This document shows, piece after piece, positions 9,388 to 18,160 of a stretch of DNA of 64,000 nucleotides. Numbering within the stretch: the stretch's first letter is position 1; every line of letters begins with the position of its first letter. This DNA comes from CAWUFC02 sp963921335 (GTDB lineage Bacteria; Pseudomonadota; Gammaproteobacteria; Pseudomonadales; Halieaceae), in the NCBI GenBank assembly GCA_963921335.3, contig CAWUFC020000001.1:186001-250000 (forward strand), read 5' to 3'. Under the pieces are notes generated by a model. That model worked only from the letters and a program-made list of their open reading frames with translations, searched no databases and was not told the origin of the DNA. The translations under genes were made by a program, and so were the position numbers.

Positions 9388-10153
9388 TTACATACCACCT
9401 GTGACATACAGGCACTGACCGGTAATCCAGGACGCCGCAGATGACGCCATGAACACCACCGCGGCACCGATATCATCGGGCGCGCCGATGCGCCCCAATG
9501 GCACACCCAGGGCACCCGCCTCGGGCGCTACCTGCTCTTCACTGAGCCCGGTCGACTCGTGGAAGTTCTGGGTAGATACGGGGCCGGGAGCAATTGCGTT
9601 CACCCTGATGCCCGGCGCCAGCTCCGCGGCAAGGGTTTCGGTGAGGCTGTTGGTCGCGGCCTTTGACGCGGCATAAGGGCCGTTTTTCTTTTGCGGACCC
9701 ATGGCGGTGCGAGACGAAATATTAATGATGCTGCCGCCCTCTCCTATGTGCCGAGCCGCGGTTGTCGCACCCAGGAAGACCGCTTTCAGGTTAAGGTCGA
9801 TCTGGGCATCCCAACGATCTTCAGGTGTTTTGGTGAGGTAGCGTGGTGTCGCATCAGGCAGCCCGCCGGCATTGTTGACCCAGATGTCAGGCGCTCCTAG
9901 AGACTCGGTGCAGGCCACCGCCAGTGATTCAAGCTGTTCTGCACTGGTGACGTCAGTCACCACCGCCAGTGCTTTGCGCCCGATGGCTTCAATCTCACCC
10001 ACCACCTCATCAAGGTCGGATTGGGTGCGTGAGGCCACCGCGACATCTGCGCCCGCCTGTGCCAGACACAGGGCAATACCCCGGCCAATGCCTTTGCCAA
10101 CACCTCACAATCGCAACCTTACATAGCAAACTAAAGCTATCCAGCACACCCAT
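9388..10153 (-). pseudogene. Short-chain dehydrogenase/reductase, frameshifted near its N-terminus
   Basis: SDR enzymes oxidise or reduce alcohols and ketones with NAD(P). ATG 10153, 3 bases after the amidohydrolase stop region, encodes MGVLDSFSLLCKVAIV. The next base (10105) breaks the frame. Reading on in the shifted frame gives GVGKGIGRGIALCLAQAG and then a full SDR: DIWVNNAGG, SINISSRT-type strand, and YAASK as the Tyr/Lys catalytic pair. The break falls exactly in the cofactor loop TGxxxGxG, where a threonine codon seems to have lost two bases. An alternative GTG start downstream would remove the whole nucleotide-binding loop. A damaged gene or a sequence error are both possible. Confidence 0.7.
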
Positions 10154-10156
10154 GAC

Positions 10157-11902
10157 TTATACCCTTATCAAGCGGCCTGGCCGCGCACCGGTGTCTTCAT
10201 CGTTCTGCCGGGTCTTTACGCCCGCCACAAAGGTATTCAGGTAACCCTGCGCGGACTGGAGGATACGACCGCCTCCAGCCGGCAGGTCGTGGTGAACACC
10301 CAGCTTACCCAGGCCCAGGCGCTGCAGATCGAACAGATTGATGTCCGCGCGCTTGCCAACCTGTAGAAGGCCACGGTCATTCATGCCAAACAGTGCCGCA
10401 TTGGCACCGGTTTGCTTGTGCACAATCAGTTCAATAGGCAGTCGATCACCGCGGGTGCGATCGCGCACCCAGTGGGTCAGCTGATAGGTGGGACCCACCG
10501 CATCGAAGATCAGGTTAAGGTGGGCACCGGCATCGCTGAGACCAATCACCGTATTGTCGTGTGTGATCATGGTCTCCATCACGCTGAAGGTGCCATCGAC
10601 AAAGTTGGCGCCGAGCAGGATCGCAAAACTGTTGCCGTCATCCTGAAGCAGGAAGTCATACATGAAGTCATCCACTTCCTTGCCCACCAGAGCTGCGCGG
10701 GCGGCGATGCATTCAGACATTTCGGGCTCGTAGTTCACAGGCTGTTCAATGGGAAACATGGCCCCCGCCGCCATGCCCAGCAGTTCATACAGGTTTGCCA
10801 TAGTCCCGGGCTGATCCGGCGGCACATTCTCATCTGCCAGGATTGCGGCCTTAACCTCCGGCCGGTGCAACTCAGCCAGCATCTGCTCGAAGGGAAGCTT
10901 CTCCAGCTGCAGGAAAGTCTTGCGGCGCATAAACATGTGGTAGGACTTCAAGCTGGTAACAAAACCGATTGGCCGCGTGGCAATCTGCGGAATGATACTT
11001 AGCCCTTCGGCATTAGCCCGTTCCACAATATCAAGGCAGTTGCGCCACTGCTCCGGGCGATCCCCGTTCTGGGCCAGAGTGAAGGTACACTTGCGGCCGC
11101 TGGCGCGAGCCACTTCCGCAAAGAGTTCTACCTCCTGTTCAGTGGTGTATTTTTCGGGGCCCGCAAGTTCACCGACCACACCCGCAGGCACAGCCTGGAA
11201 TACGCCTTTATTAATCTCACCCATGGCGCGGCCTATGGCGAGTAGCTCCTCCTTCTCTGCAAAGGTGCCAGGGATCGGTCGCCCCTGCACCGACCGATGC
11301 CCAATGGTGCGCGAGGTTGAAAATCCGAGCGAGCCGGCCTGCAATGCCTCGGCGACAATGTCACACATCTGCTGCAGGTCCTCGGCGGTCGCATCCTCAT
11401 GACGCAGGGCCCGCTCTCCCATGACGTAATTGCGCACCGCGCTGTGCGGCACCTGGGTGCCCACATCCATGCTGTAGCGCCGGCTGTCCAGGTAATCCAT
11501 GTATTCAGGGAAAGTCTCCCAATTACCCCACTCTATGCCCTCGTAAAGCGCGGTGCCGGGGATGTCCTCCACCCCTTCCATCAACTCGATCAGGCCCTGC
11601 TCATCACCGGGCCGTGCAGGCGCAAAACCCACACCGCAGTTGCCCATCACGATGCTGGTCACGCCGTGGCTAAAAGAAGGATCGAGGGTGTCATCCCAGC
11701 TGACCTGGCCATCAAAGTGTGTGTGCACGTCGACCCAGCCCGGTGTGGCATAGGCACCATCAGCATTAATGGTCTCGCGAGCATCACCACTCACCTTACC
11801 GACCTCGGCAATCAATCCATCCTTGATGCCGATATCCCCATTGAACGTATCGGCACCAGTGCCATCGACGATGGCGGCATTCTTAATCAGGTAGTCAAAC
11901 AT
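10157..11902 (-). CDS. D-aminoacylase-like amidohydrolase (amidohydrolase family 3)
   Basis: The 581-residue protein matches the N-acyl-D-amino-acid deacylase type of metal-dependent amidohydrolase. It has VDVHTHFDGQ near residue 70 (the HxHxD metal motif), IVMGNCGVGFAP (the cysteine-containing loop), a late LSDAGAHLN aspartate motif and a C-terminal beta-sandwich ending in VGKRADINLFD. Such enzymes hydrolyse amide or related bonds; many members have unassigned substrates. ATG 11902 lies 2 bases after the carotenoid oxygenase stop, so the genes are co-translated. The neighbours suggest a catabolic role on a terpenoid or aromatic compound, which is inference. Confidence 0.85.
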   Translation of the reverse strand: MFDYLIKNAAIVDGTGADTFNGDIGIKDGLIAEVGKVSGDARETINADGAYATPGWVDVHTHFDGQVSWDDTLDPSFSHGVTSIVMGNCGVGFAPARPGDEQGLIELMEGVEDIPGTALYEGIEWGNWETFPEYMDYLDSRRYSMDVGTQVPHSAVRNYVMGERALRHEDATAEDLQQMCDIVAEALQAGSLGFSTSRTIGHRSVQGRPIPGTFAEKEELLAIGRAMGEINKGVFQAVPAGVVGELAGPEKYTTEQEVELFAEVARASGRKCTFTLAQNGDRPEQWRNCLDIVERANAEGLSIIPQIATRPIGFVTSLKSYHMFMRRKTFLQLEKLPFEQMLAELHRPEVKAAILADENVPPDQPGTMANLYELLGMAAGAMFPIEQPVNYEPEMSECIAARAALVGKEVDDFMYDFLLQDDGNSFAILLGANFVDGTFSVMETMITHDNTVIGLSDAGAHLNLIFDAVGPTYQLTHWVRDRTRGDRLPIELIVHKQTGANAALFGMNDRGLLQVGKRADINLFDLQRLGLGKLGVHHDLPAGGGRILQSAQGYLNTFVAGVKTRQNDEDTGARPGRLIRV

Positions 11903-11904
11903 GC

Positions 11905-13347
11905 TCAAACTCCGTGGCTGGTAAACCCGCAATGGAAGCCATGCGGGATGTGGTGTTGCAAAGGCACTGACGCTATCTCATCAGACATGCTTTCGGCATC
12001 GAGAATCATCAGCTCCGATTTCTCCGTAGATGCATCATAGATCAGATGGAGCAGATAGCCATCGGCCTCATCGGAGTCCGGTGTTCGCGGCACGAAAATC
12101 GGCTCCGAGGTGTAGCGCCCGGACCCACAGTCGTACACTTTAGTATCGCCAGTAACGTGATCGATCCGCTGTAAAGCGTTATAGAAGCCAGGGGTTTCGT
12201 TTTCGCAGATGCCGACACTGTAGATGTAGCGTGACTTGCTGCCTGTCAGGCGCCAGTCCCACTGGGGAAACTCGCAGGGCAAGGCGCAGGGAAGCTCTTC
12301 AGAGGTATTGAACCCATTGTTGAGATTAAAGCGATAACGTCGCATCCAACCCGCTGACGGCCGCGGCTGGGTAAACAGGTTGCGCGAGAACTCCGTGCCA
12401 CTGGCCCCCTGCTCTTCGTTAAACCCGACCACATCGATCACTAACTCGCCATTCTCTTCCCAGCAATTGGAGCTGTGCGCGTACATAAATGGCTCGACCT
12501 CAAAGGTTTTCACAAGACTGAAATCCTCCAGCGAGACCACATAGACCTTCATACCCTGATCGGCCTTGAAAGACATATTGCGATCGATGGTGTCCCGCGC
12601 CAGAACCACATCGAGCATATTGTCGAAAGTGACCGGCATCACCATAAACACCAGGTAGTTCTCGGTCATGGCGTTGTCGTGGCAGAACGCCATGCTGTCG
12701 ACTTTCACCGTGCTGCGCCGGGCCAGCTGTCCGCGAGGATCAATCTGGTAGAGCGTGATGCGGGGCCCGGTCAGACCACCCCCCATACCGAAGTTAAAGT
12801 AATCACCGGTGCGCGGGTGCAACTTGCCGTGGGCACTGAAGGTATCCATGCCCTTGAGCTGACCGCCGAAATCCTCAGGGCCAATCGTAGCCAGCGAGTC
12901 AAAGTCCACCTGCCAGGGCAGTCCGCCCTCAAACAGGGTCAGTAGCTTGTCGCCGTGATAGACAATACTGGTATTAGCTGCATTGGCGGGCATGTGCAGG
13001 TTCTTGAAAAAACCACCCGGCGCATTGTGTCCAAAACTGCGATACTTCACCGCCTGCGCCGCGGTCTCATCAACATACTTAGGCGTCTTCACAAAGCTCG
13101 CCGCAAAGTCCACCTCGCCATTGGCAATCTTGAAGCGGGCGACGGCTCCGTCTCCGTCAAACCAATGACCGAAAGGCTTACCCGCCAGTTCATTGCGCGC
13201 AGGACCGGCGCGCAGGAAGGTGCCACGCAATCCATCCGGTATGGCGCCGCGAATCTGGTCCGCACCAATGCGATAGGCCAGATTGTCCTCCATGGTTCTA
13301 AACCCTGAGACGTGGGCCAGTAAGGGATCTTTAAAGGGAGCGTTCAT
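11905..13347 (-). CDS. Carotenoid oxygenase family protein (apocarotenoid/lignostilbene dioxygenase type)
   Basis: This 480-residue protein is a member of the non-heme iron family that cleaves double bonds in carotenoids, apocarotenoids and stilbenes. The four iron-binding histidines appear in order: FSAHGKLHP, FCHDNAMTENY, MYAHSSNCWEE and the C-terminal HGFHCGF. The N-terminal FLRAGPARNE and HWFDGDGAVARF stretches are also typical. I chose ATG 13347 (MNAPFKDPLLAHVSGF); ATG 13383 and a start at 13422 are possible but lack better ribosome sites. It leads the operon with the amidohydrolase, SDR and GST. No carotenoid synthesis genes are in the window. Confidence 0.87.
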   Translation of the reverse strand: MNAPFKDPLLAHVSGFRTMEDNLAYRIGADQIRGAIPDGLRGTFLRAGPARNELAGKPFGHWFDGDGAVARFKIANGEVDFAASFVKTPKYVDETAAQAVKYRSFGHNAPGGFFKNLHMPANAANTSIVYHGDKLLTLFEGGLPWQVDFDSLATIGPEDFGGQLKGMDTFSAHGKLHPRTGDYFNFGMGGGLTGPRITLYQIDPRGQLARRSTVKVDSMAFCHDNAMTENYLVFMVMPVTFDNMLDVVLARDTIDRNMSFKADQGMKVYVVSLEDFSLVKTFEVEPFMYAHSSNCWEENGELVIDVVGFNEEQGASGTEFSRNLFTQPRPSAGWMRRYRFNLNNGFNTSEELPCALPCEFPQWDWRLTGSKSRYIYSVGICENETPGFYNALQRIDHVTGDTKVYDCGSGRYTSEPIFVPRTPDSDEADGYLLHLIYDASTEKSELMILDAESMSDEIASVPLQHHIPHGFHCGFTSHGV

Positions 13348-13431
13348 AGAGGTGCACCTGCCAGGCTGATAGCCGTTCAGCATAGCACCACCAGCAAGGC
13401 GCTGGTTGCGCCCTGTAAACACGGGCTCGTG

Positions 13432-13884
13432 TCAGGCGCGCGTGTCTTTGGGAGATTCCATAACCACATAGGTGGTGATGGAATTCACCTGGGGTAGCGT
13501 GCCCAGCACGTCGGTATGGAACACCTTGTAAGCCGCCAGGTCAGCGACTTCGACCCGCAACAGGTATTCGAAAACACCGGTGATATTGTGACACTCCCGC
13601 ACTTCCGGAGAGCCAATAATGGACTGCTCAAAGGCCTCCTGGGAGGCCTTGGTGTGATCGGAAAGCCCCACCGCGATATAGGCGGTGAATCCCAGCCCAA
13701 GCGCCGCATTGTTTAACTGGGCGCGATACCCAGCGATGACGCCAGTGCGCTCAAGCTCCTGCACGCGACGCAGGCATGCCGATGGGGACAAGCCCACACG
13801 CTCGGCCAGCTCTGTATTGGTGATACGGCCATTCCCCGTCAGCTCATGCAATATTCTGTTGCTTATTCGATCTAATTCGACCAT
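13432..13884 (-). CDS. Lrp/AsnC family transcriptional regulator
   Basis: The 150-residue protein has the standard Lrp arrangement: an N-terminal winged helix-turn-helix (NTELAERVGLSPSACLRRVQ at about residues 22-41) and a C-terminal RAM ligand-binding domain. ATG 13884 gives the typical family start MVELDRISNRILHEL. An upstream extension to 14082 would overlap the divergent gene. It is transcribed away from the LysE-family exporter at 13957, with 72 bases between the starts. That arrangement is common for Lrp-type regulators that control amino-acid export, so it probably regulates the exporter and itself. Confidence 0.9.
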   Translation of the reverse strand: MVELDRISNRILHELTGNGRITNTELAERVGLSPSACLRRVQELERTGVIAGYRAQLNNAALGLGFTAYIAVGLSDHTKASQEAFEQSIIGSPEVRECHNITGVFEYLLRVEVADLAAYKVFHTDVLGTLPQVNSITTYVVMESPKDTRA

Positions 13885-13956
13885 ATATTGCAAAAATACC
13901 CGCAAACCAAACAATAAGGCAAGCACCTTGCGGCACTGTTCCCGGATAATGCCCCG

Positions 13957-14565
13957 ATGACACAGGACATGCTCACAGGTCTGGTGGTGTTCTCGATGGT
14001 GAGTTCGATCACCCCGGGGCCAAACAACCTCATGCTGATGGCCTCGGGAGCCAACTTCGGTTTTCGGCTGACCGTGCCGCACATGGCTGGCGTGGGGATC
14101 GGCTTTACCCTGATGATTATCCTGGTCGGTATAGGGTTGGTGCAGATATTCAACGCCTGGCCGGCCAGCTACGACCTACTCAGGATTGTCAGTGTGCTGT
14201 ACCTGTTGTGGCTGGCCTGGAAAATAGCCAGCAGCGCCGGACTGGAGGACAGTGCCGAGGAGACCGGCGGCAAGCCGCTAACCTTTATTCAGGCGGCTTT
14301 GTTCCAGTGGGTAAATCCAAAAGCCTGGACCATGGCGCTGACCGCCCTGTCGGCCTATTCAGCATCAACATCTTTTATGTCGGTACTGCTGGTGGCCTTG
14401 GTGTTCGGCCTGATCAACCTGCCCTGCGTCAGTTTGTGGACAGTATTAGGCCAGCAAATCCGACTATTGCTGACCAGCCAACGTCGGCTGGTCGCCTTTA
14501 ATGTCACAATGGCAATACTGTTGGTGGGATCCCTATACCCGGTACTGCAGTCACTGCCCGCCTGA
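13957..14565 (+). CDS. LysE/RhtB family amino-acid exporter
   Basis: The 202-residue inner-membrane protein has about six hydrophobic segments and the family signature SSITPGPNNLMLMASGANFG near the N-terminus. LysE/RhtB proteins export amino acids or their derivatives. The gene is divergent from an Lrp-type regulator, which fits control by amino-acid level. It converges on sppA with 3 bases between stops. The specific substrate cannot be read from the sequence. Confidence 0.88.
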   Translation: MTQDMLTGLVVFSMVSSITPGPNNLMLMASGANFGFRLTVPHMAGVGIGFTLMIILVGIGLVQIFNAWPASYDLLRIVSVLYLLWLAWKIASSAGLEDSAEETGGKPLTFIQAALFQWVNPKAWTMALTALSAYSASTSFMSVLLVALVFGLINLPCVSLWTVLGQQIRLLLTSQRRLVAFNVTMAILLVGSLYPVLQSLPA

Positions 14566-14568
14566 GCG

Positions 14569-16380
14569 CTAGCGAATTTCCACCTGGCAGGTCGTACACA
14601 GCACACTGGCACTGGGCTCACTTAGATCGCGAAACAATGACATCCCCGCCTCCAGCGCCGAGCCAATATCGCGATAAGTTTCAGGCAGCTCAATACCCAC
14701 AGTGCCGGAAAACTGCTGCAGCAACAGGAACACCGGTGAAGGCTGATCCACCACGTAGTTGACCTGGTAATTACCGAGGCCTGCGGTTTCGGCAACCGCG
14801 GCGACCACTTGCTCAAGATCTCCGATCTCATCCACCAGCCCAAGCTCCAGCGCCCGCGGTGCCAGCCAGATCCTGCCCCCGGCGATGGAGCGAATATAGT
14901 CAGGTTCGCGCTCGCGATCGGTAGCCACCGAGGTCACAAAGCGCTCATAAGCACTGCTGGCCCAACGGGCAAACACCGCGTCCAGGTCTTCATCAACTGG
15001 CAGAACCGGCCCCCAGCCCGCATGCCTTGAGGTGGCCACACCGTCAAAATGCACGCCAATATGATCAAGCGCATTCTCAAAGGTAGGGAATGCCACCGCC
15101 ACACCAATGGAGCCGGTCAGGGTGGTGGATTCAGCATAGATGCGATCAGCGGGTGTGCTCACCCAAACACCACCGGAAGCCGCCACATCGCCCATGGACA
15201 CATACACGGGCAGATCTTTACGCTGTGCCGCCATCAGCTCATCGCGAATGATGTCACTGGCAATGATGGAGCCACCCGGGCTGTTCACACGCAGCACCAG
15301 TGCCTTGGTGGCATCGTCCTCATAGGCCTGTCGAATCAGGCGAGCGATATCATCGGAGCCGGCAACGCCGGGGCCCTGAGCACCTTCCTGTATCGCGCCC
15401 TGCACAAACACAACCGCAACTTCATCCGCCGAAGTACTGCTGTCTTCCAACTGGGCGAAATAGGCATCAGAACCAATATGCGGATAAGTCTCGCGCTCAG
15501 CCTCTTCATCGCGACCAAATCGTTCGATCATCATGGCGCGCAGCCCCGGAAAGCTGAGCGTGCCGTCAATCACTCCATTATCCAAAGCAAATGCCAGGTT
15601 GTCATAGCCCGCCTCGGCGATCAGGGGCATAGGTTCGAGATCCGCCATTTGCTGAAACAGTTCTGGCTCGAGGTTTCGTCCCGCGGCCATCACATCGATA
15701 AAAGCCTGCCACACCGGGCCATAATACTCCTCTCGCTGACGGCGATCGGGCTCGGACATGTCATCCCGGGTAAAGCCCTCAACAGCCGACTTGTAGTCGC
15801 CCTGGGAATAGTTGTGCACCGTGATCTTCAGCTTCTCTGTGAGTTCGCGCACGTAGTCGCGATAGCTGCCAAGACCGGAGAGCGCAACGGAACCAGATTG
15901 ATGCACGTAGATCTCGTCCGCCTGGGCCGCCATCAGGTAGGAGGCTGTGCCCATGCGATCACTGAAGGCGATAACCGGCTTATCGCCTTCGCTCAGTTTG
16001 CGAAGCTCTTCCGCGATAAGCAGCGCGGTACTGGGACCGGCGAACCCCGCATTACTGAAATCAACCAGCACCCCCGCCAGGGTGTCATCCGCCGCTGCTG
16101 CACGAATCACTTTTACAAGATCCCGGGTCTGGACCTGGTTGCTCTCAGGCATGCTGAAGGGGAAATTAAAATCCTGTGGGTAGATTTCCTGGTCGACCAC
16201 CAGACCCTCGGGAGCAAGAATAAGCACCTTGCCCTCGGGATCTATCGGCTGCGGCACCTGACGGGAAATCGTTACGACAACCACCACCACGTAAACCAGC
16301 AGACCCAGGGTCAACAGATTAATGGTCCAGACTCTCAGGGCCGTCAGGAAGCGACCTATCGCTGCGAACAAGGCTTTCAT
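14569..16380 (-). CDS. sppA: Signal peptide peptidase SppA (protease IV, 67-kDa type)
   Basis: SppA degrades cleaved signal peptides in the inner membrane. This 603-residue protein has the long form with two tandem peptidase-S49 domains. There is one N-terminal membrane anchor (about residues 18-40). The catalytic lysine is in QGDYKSAVEGF (K197) and the catalytic serine in VAASGGVW (S402), matching the Lys/Ser dyad of the E. coli enzyme. The ATG is preceded by a purine-rich stretch and the length matches the family. It converges with the exporter gene and has no evident operon partner. Confidence 0.93.
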   Translation of the reverse strand: MKALFAAIGRFLTALRVWTINLLTLGLLVYVVVVVVTISRQVPQPIDPEGKVLILAPEGLVVDQEIYPQDFNFPFSMPESNQVQTRDLVKVIRAAAADDTLAGVLVDFSNAGFAGPSTALLIAEELRKLSEGDKPVIAFSDRMGTASYLMAAQADEIYVHQSGSVALSGLGSYRDYVRELTEKLKITVHNYSQGDYKSAVEGFTRDDMSEPDRRQREEYYGPVWQAFIDVMAAGRNLEPELFQQMADLEPMPLIAEAGYDNLAFALDNGVIDGTLSFPGLRAMMIERFGRDEEAERETYPHIGSDAYFAQLEDSSTSADEVAVVFVQGAIQEGAQGPGVAGSDDIARLIRQAYEDDATKALVLRVNSPGGSIIASDIIRDELMAAQRKDLPVYVSMGDVAASGGVWVSTPADRIYAESTTLTGSIGVAVAFPTFENALDHIGVHFDGVATSRHAGWGPVLPVDEDLDAVFARWASSAYERFVTSVATDREREPDYIRSIAGGRIWLAPRALELGLVDEIGDLEQVVAAVAETAGLGNYQVNYVVDQPSPVFLLLQQFSGTVGIELPETYRDIGSALEAGMSLFRDLSEPSASVLCTTCQVEIR

Positions 16381-16439
16381 GGAAACACCATTTTCAAATT
16401 TCTCTAATCATAGCAACTGCTGATCAGTTGCCACACCGA

Positions 16440-17171
16440 CTAATCCGGACGAATCCGATACTGCGACAGCTGCTGGTAGCATTCGTTCATACGCTCAGCC
16501 AGTTCGCGATGTTCCGGCGCCAGTTGGGGGTTTCGCTCCAGGTAGGGTGCAAAGCCGGTTGATTCGTCGACCGCGTGATACCAATGGTCTGCCCAAACAC
16601 CATCGCTGGAGCGACGCCCAGGCGGCCAAGTCAGCATGTAGTCACTGTGGCGGGGGATCTGCCAGTGATCGCAGAGCTGGCCCAGAATATGGGCCGGGTT
16701 TTTCAGCACATCGTTGGAATCAATGACCAGGGGGCGCTCACCACTTATCTGCGTGATTTCGTCAAACAATGCCAGCTGGCGCACGATCCCGATTGCATCT
16801 TCAGAGACAGTGGGCATCTTCTGCAGGTAGGAGGCAATGATCTCGGCGGGGTCGCGGATAAGAAAACAGTGCAACAGGCCTTCGCACCAGCTCATATCCA
16901 TGGCCACCGGCATGTGGTGGGTCATGTGCTTCTGGTAGAACAGCCCGCTCGCCACAGGGTCAACGCTGAGTTGGCGTATAACCTCCCCCCGCTCACAACT
17001 CTGGGCCTGCAGAATTGCCTCGCGACAGGGATGATCGAGACCGGTCTCACTCAGATAGCAGGCGTAGAAAGGCTCATCGACCACGCTGCAGTCTGGGCGA
17101 TTTTCCCAGCTACGCATCATCGCCGTTGATATATTGCGCGGCCCGGACCACATGGCAATGCGATGTGTCAC
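16440..17171 (-). CDS. Sulfotransferase-like P-loop protein paired with the aminotransferase
   Basis: The 243-residue protein starts with MWSGPRNISTAMMRSWENR, a variant of the PAPS 5'-phosphosulfate loop of sulfotransferases. It has CFLIRDPAEIIASYLQ in the middle, resembling the 3'-phosphate site (R-DP-x(5)-S). It has no signal peptide or membrane segment. It starts 2 bases after the aminotransferase stop, so the two are made together. I recall that related bacterial genes lie beside class IV aminotransferases and that some plant proteins fuse the two domains. That suggests a joint role, but substrate and activity are unknown. Confidence 0.7.
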   Translation of the reverse strand: MTHRIAMWSGPRNISTAMMRSWENRPDCSVVDEPFYACYLSETGLDHPCREAILQAQSCERGEVIRQLSVDPVASGLFYQKHMTHHMPVAMDMSWCEGLLHCFLIRDPAEIIASYLQKMPTVSEDAIGIVRQLALFDEITQISGERPLVIDSNDVLKNPAHILGQLCDHWQIPRHSDYMLTWPPGRRSSDGVWADHWYHAVDESTGFAPYLERNPQLAPEHRELAERMNECYQQLSQYRIRPD

Positions 17172-17173
17172 GC

Positions 17174-18088
17174 TCAGCTCTCCGTGCAGCTGCGCTCAAT
17201 CAATTCGCGATAAAGCGTTTGCAGACGATCGGTCATCGGCCCCCGCTTGCCCTCGCCAATCTGGCGCCCATCGATATCCACCACCGGGGTCAGCCCAGCA
17301 AAAGTGCCAGTGACAAATGCCTCTTCTGCACCATAGGCCTGCATCAGGGAGAAGTTCTTCTCATAGACTGGGATGCCATTGTCCTTACAGACATTCACGA
17401 TGTTCCGGCGAGTAATGCCATCCAGGCAGTAGTCACCGCTGGACGTCCAGACCTCACCCTCGCGAACGATAAAGAAGTGCGTTGAGTTACACGTGGCTAC
17501 ATGACCGTGGGGATCGAGCATCAAGGCCTCGTCATAACCCGCCTTGGCCGCTTGAATGCAGCCAAAGATGCAATTCAGCTTGGAGTGGCTGTTGATACGC
17601 GGGTCCTGCACATCGGCATAGCCGCGCCGCACATAGACTGTATAAAGACGAATACCCCGGTCATTGAGCCCGGGGTCCGGCATTTTGTATTCGGGAATAA
17701 TGACAATGGTCGGCCCGGAGATCGTGACCACAGGGTCCTGGTAAGGGGTAGATTTGATGCCGCGCGACACCATCAGCCGGATATGAACATGGTCCTGCAT
17801 CTCGTTGGCTTCAAGCGTGTCGTAGAGTCGCTGACTCAAATCATCCCGGCTCATTCCCATATCCAGGTCCAGCGCAGCCGCACCTTCCCAGAGCTGTTTC
17901 AGGTGGCGATCGAGAAACGGAATCCTGCCTTTATGGACTCGCAGGCCCTCCCAGATGCCGTCGCCGAGAATAAAGCCGCTGTCGAACACAGACACGGTGG
18001 CCTGAGCACGAGGGACCAGATCGCCATTAATGTTAATCAGGATATTTTCGTTGCGCTCATCCTGCTGGTAAGTGTGTGTGCTAGCCAT
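17174..18088 (-). CDS. Class IV aminotransferase (branched-chain / D-amino-acid aminotransferase-like)
   Basis: The 304-residue PLP enzyme shows the fold-type IV pattern: VFDSGFILGDGIWEGLRV near residue 35, the PLP lysine in NSHSKLNCIFGC, ATCNSTHFFIV, and TGTFAGLTPVVDIDGR near the C-terminus. Members transfer amino groups between branched-chain or D-amino acids and keto acids. Aminodeoxychorismate lyases share the fold, so the exact reaction is uncertain. It is co-translated with the sulfotransferase-like gene downstream and is divergent from the DUF885 gene. Confidence 0.85.
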   Translation of the reverse strand: MASTHTYQQDERNENILININGDLVPRAQATVSVFDSGFILGDGIWEGLRVHKGRIPFLDRHLKQLWEGAAALDLDMGMSRDDLSQRLYDTLEANEMQDHVHIRLMVSRGIKSTPYQDPVVTISGPTIVIIPEYKMPDPGLNDRGIRLYTVYVRRGYADVQDPRINSHSKLNCIFGCIQAAKAGYDEALMLDPHGHVATCNSTHFFIVREGEVWTSSGDYCLDGITRRNIVNVCKDNGIPVYEKNFSLMQAYGAEEAFVTGTFAGLTPVVDIDGRQIGEGKRGPMTDRLQTLYRELIERSCTES

Positions 18089-18160
18089 GGCAGCCCCCTT
18101 CGGAAAAGGCCGCCAGTGTAACGCCAGACCCTGTCCCGGTCACTGTGCTAGCCTAGTGAA

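Noticed and set aside
15049..16407. A 452-codon open frame antisense to sppA
   Set aside because: It mirrors the codon bias of a well-supported gene, has no family-like motifs and no ribosome site.
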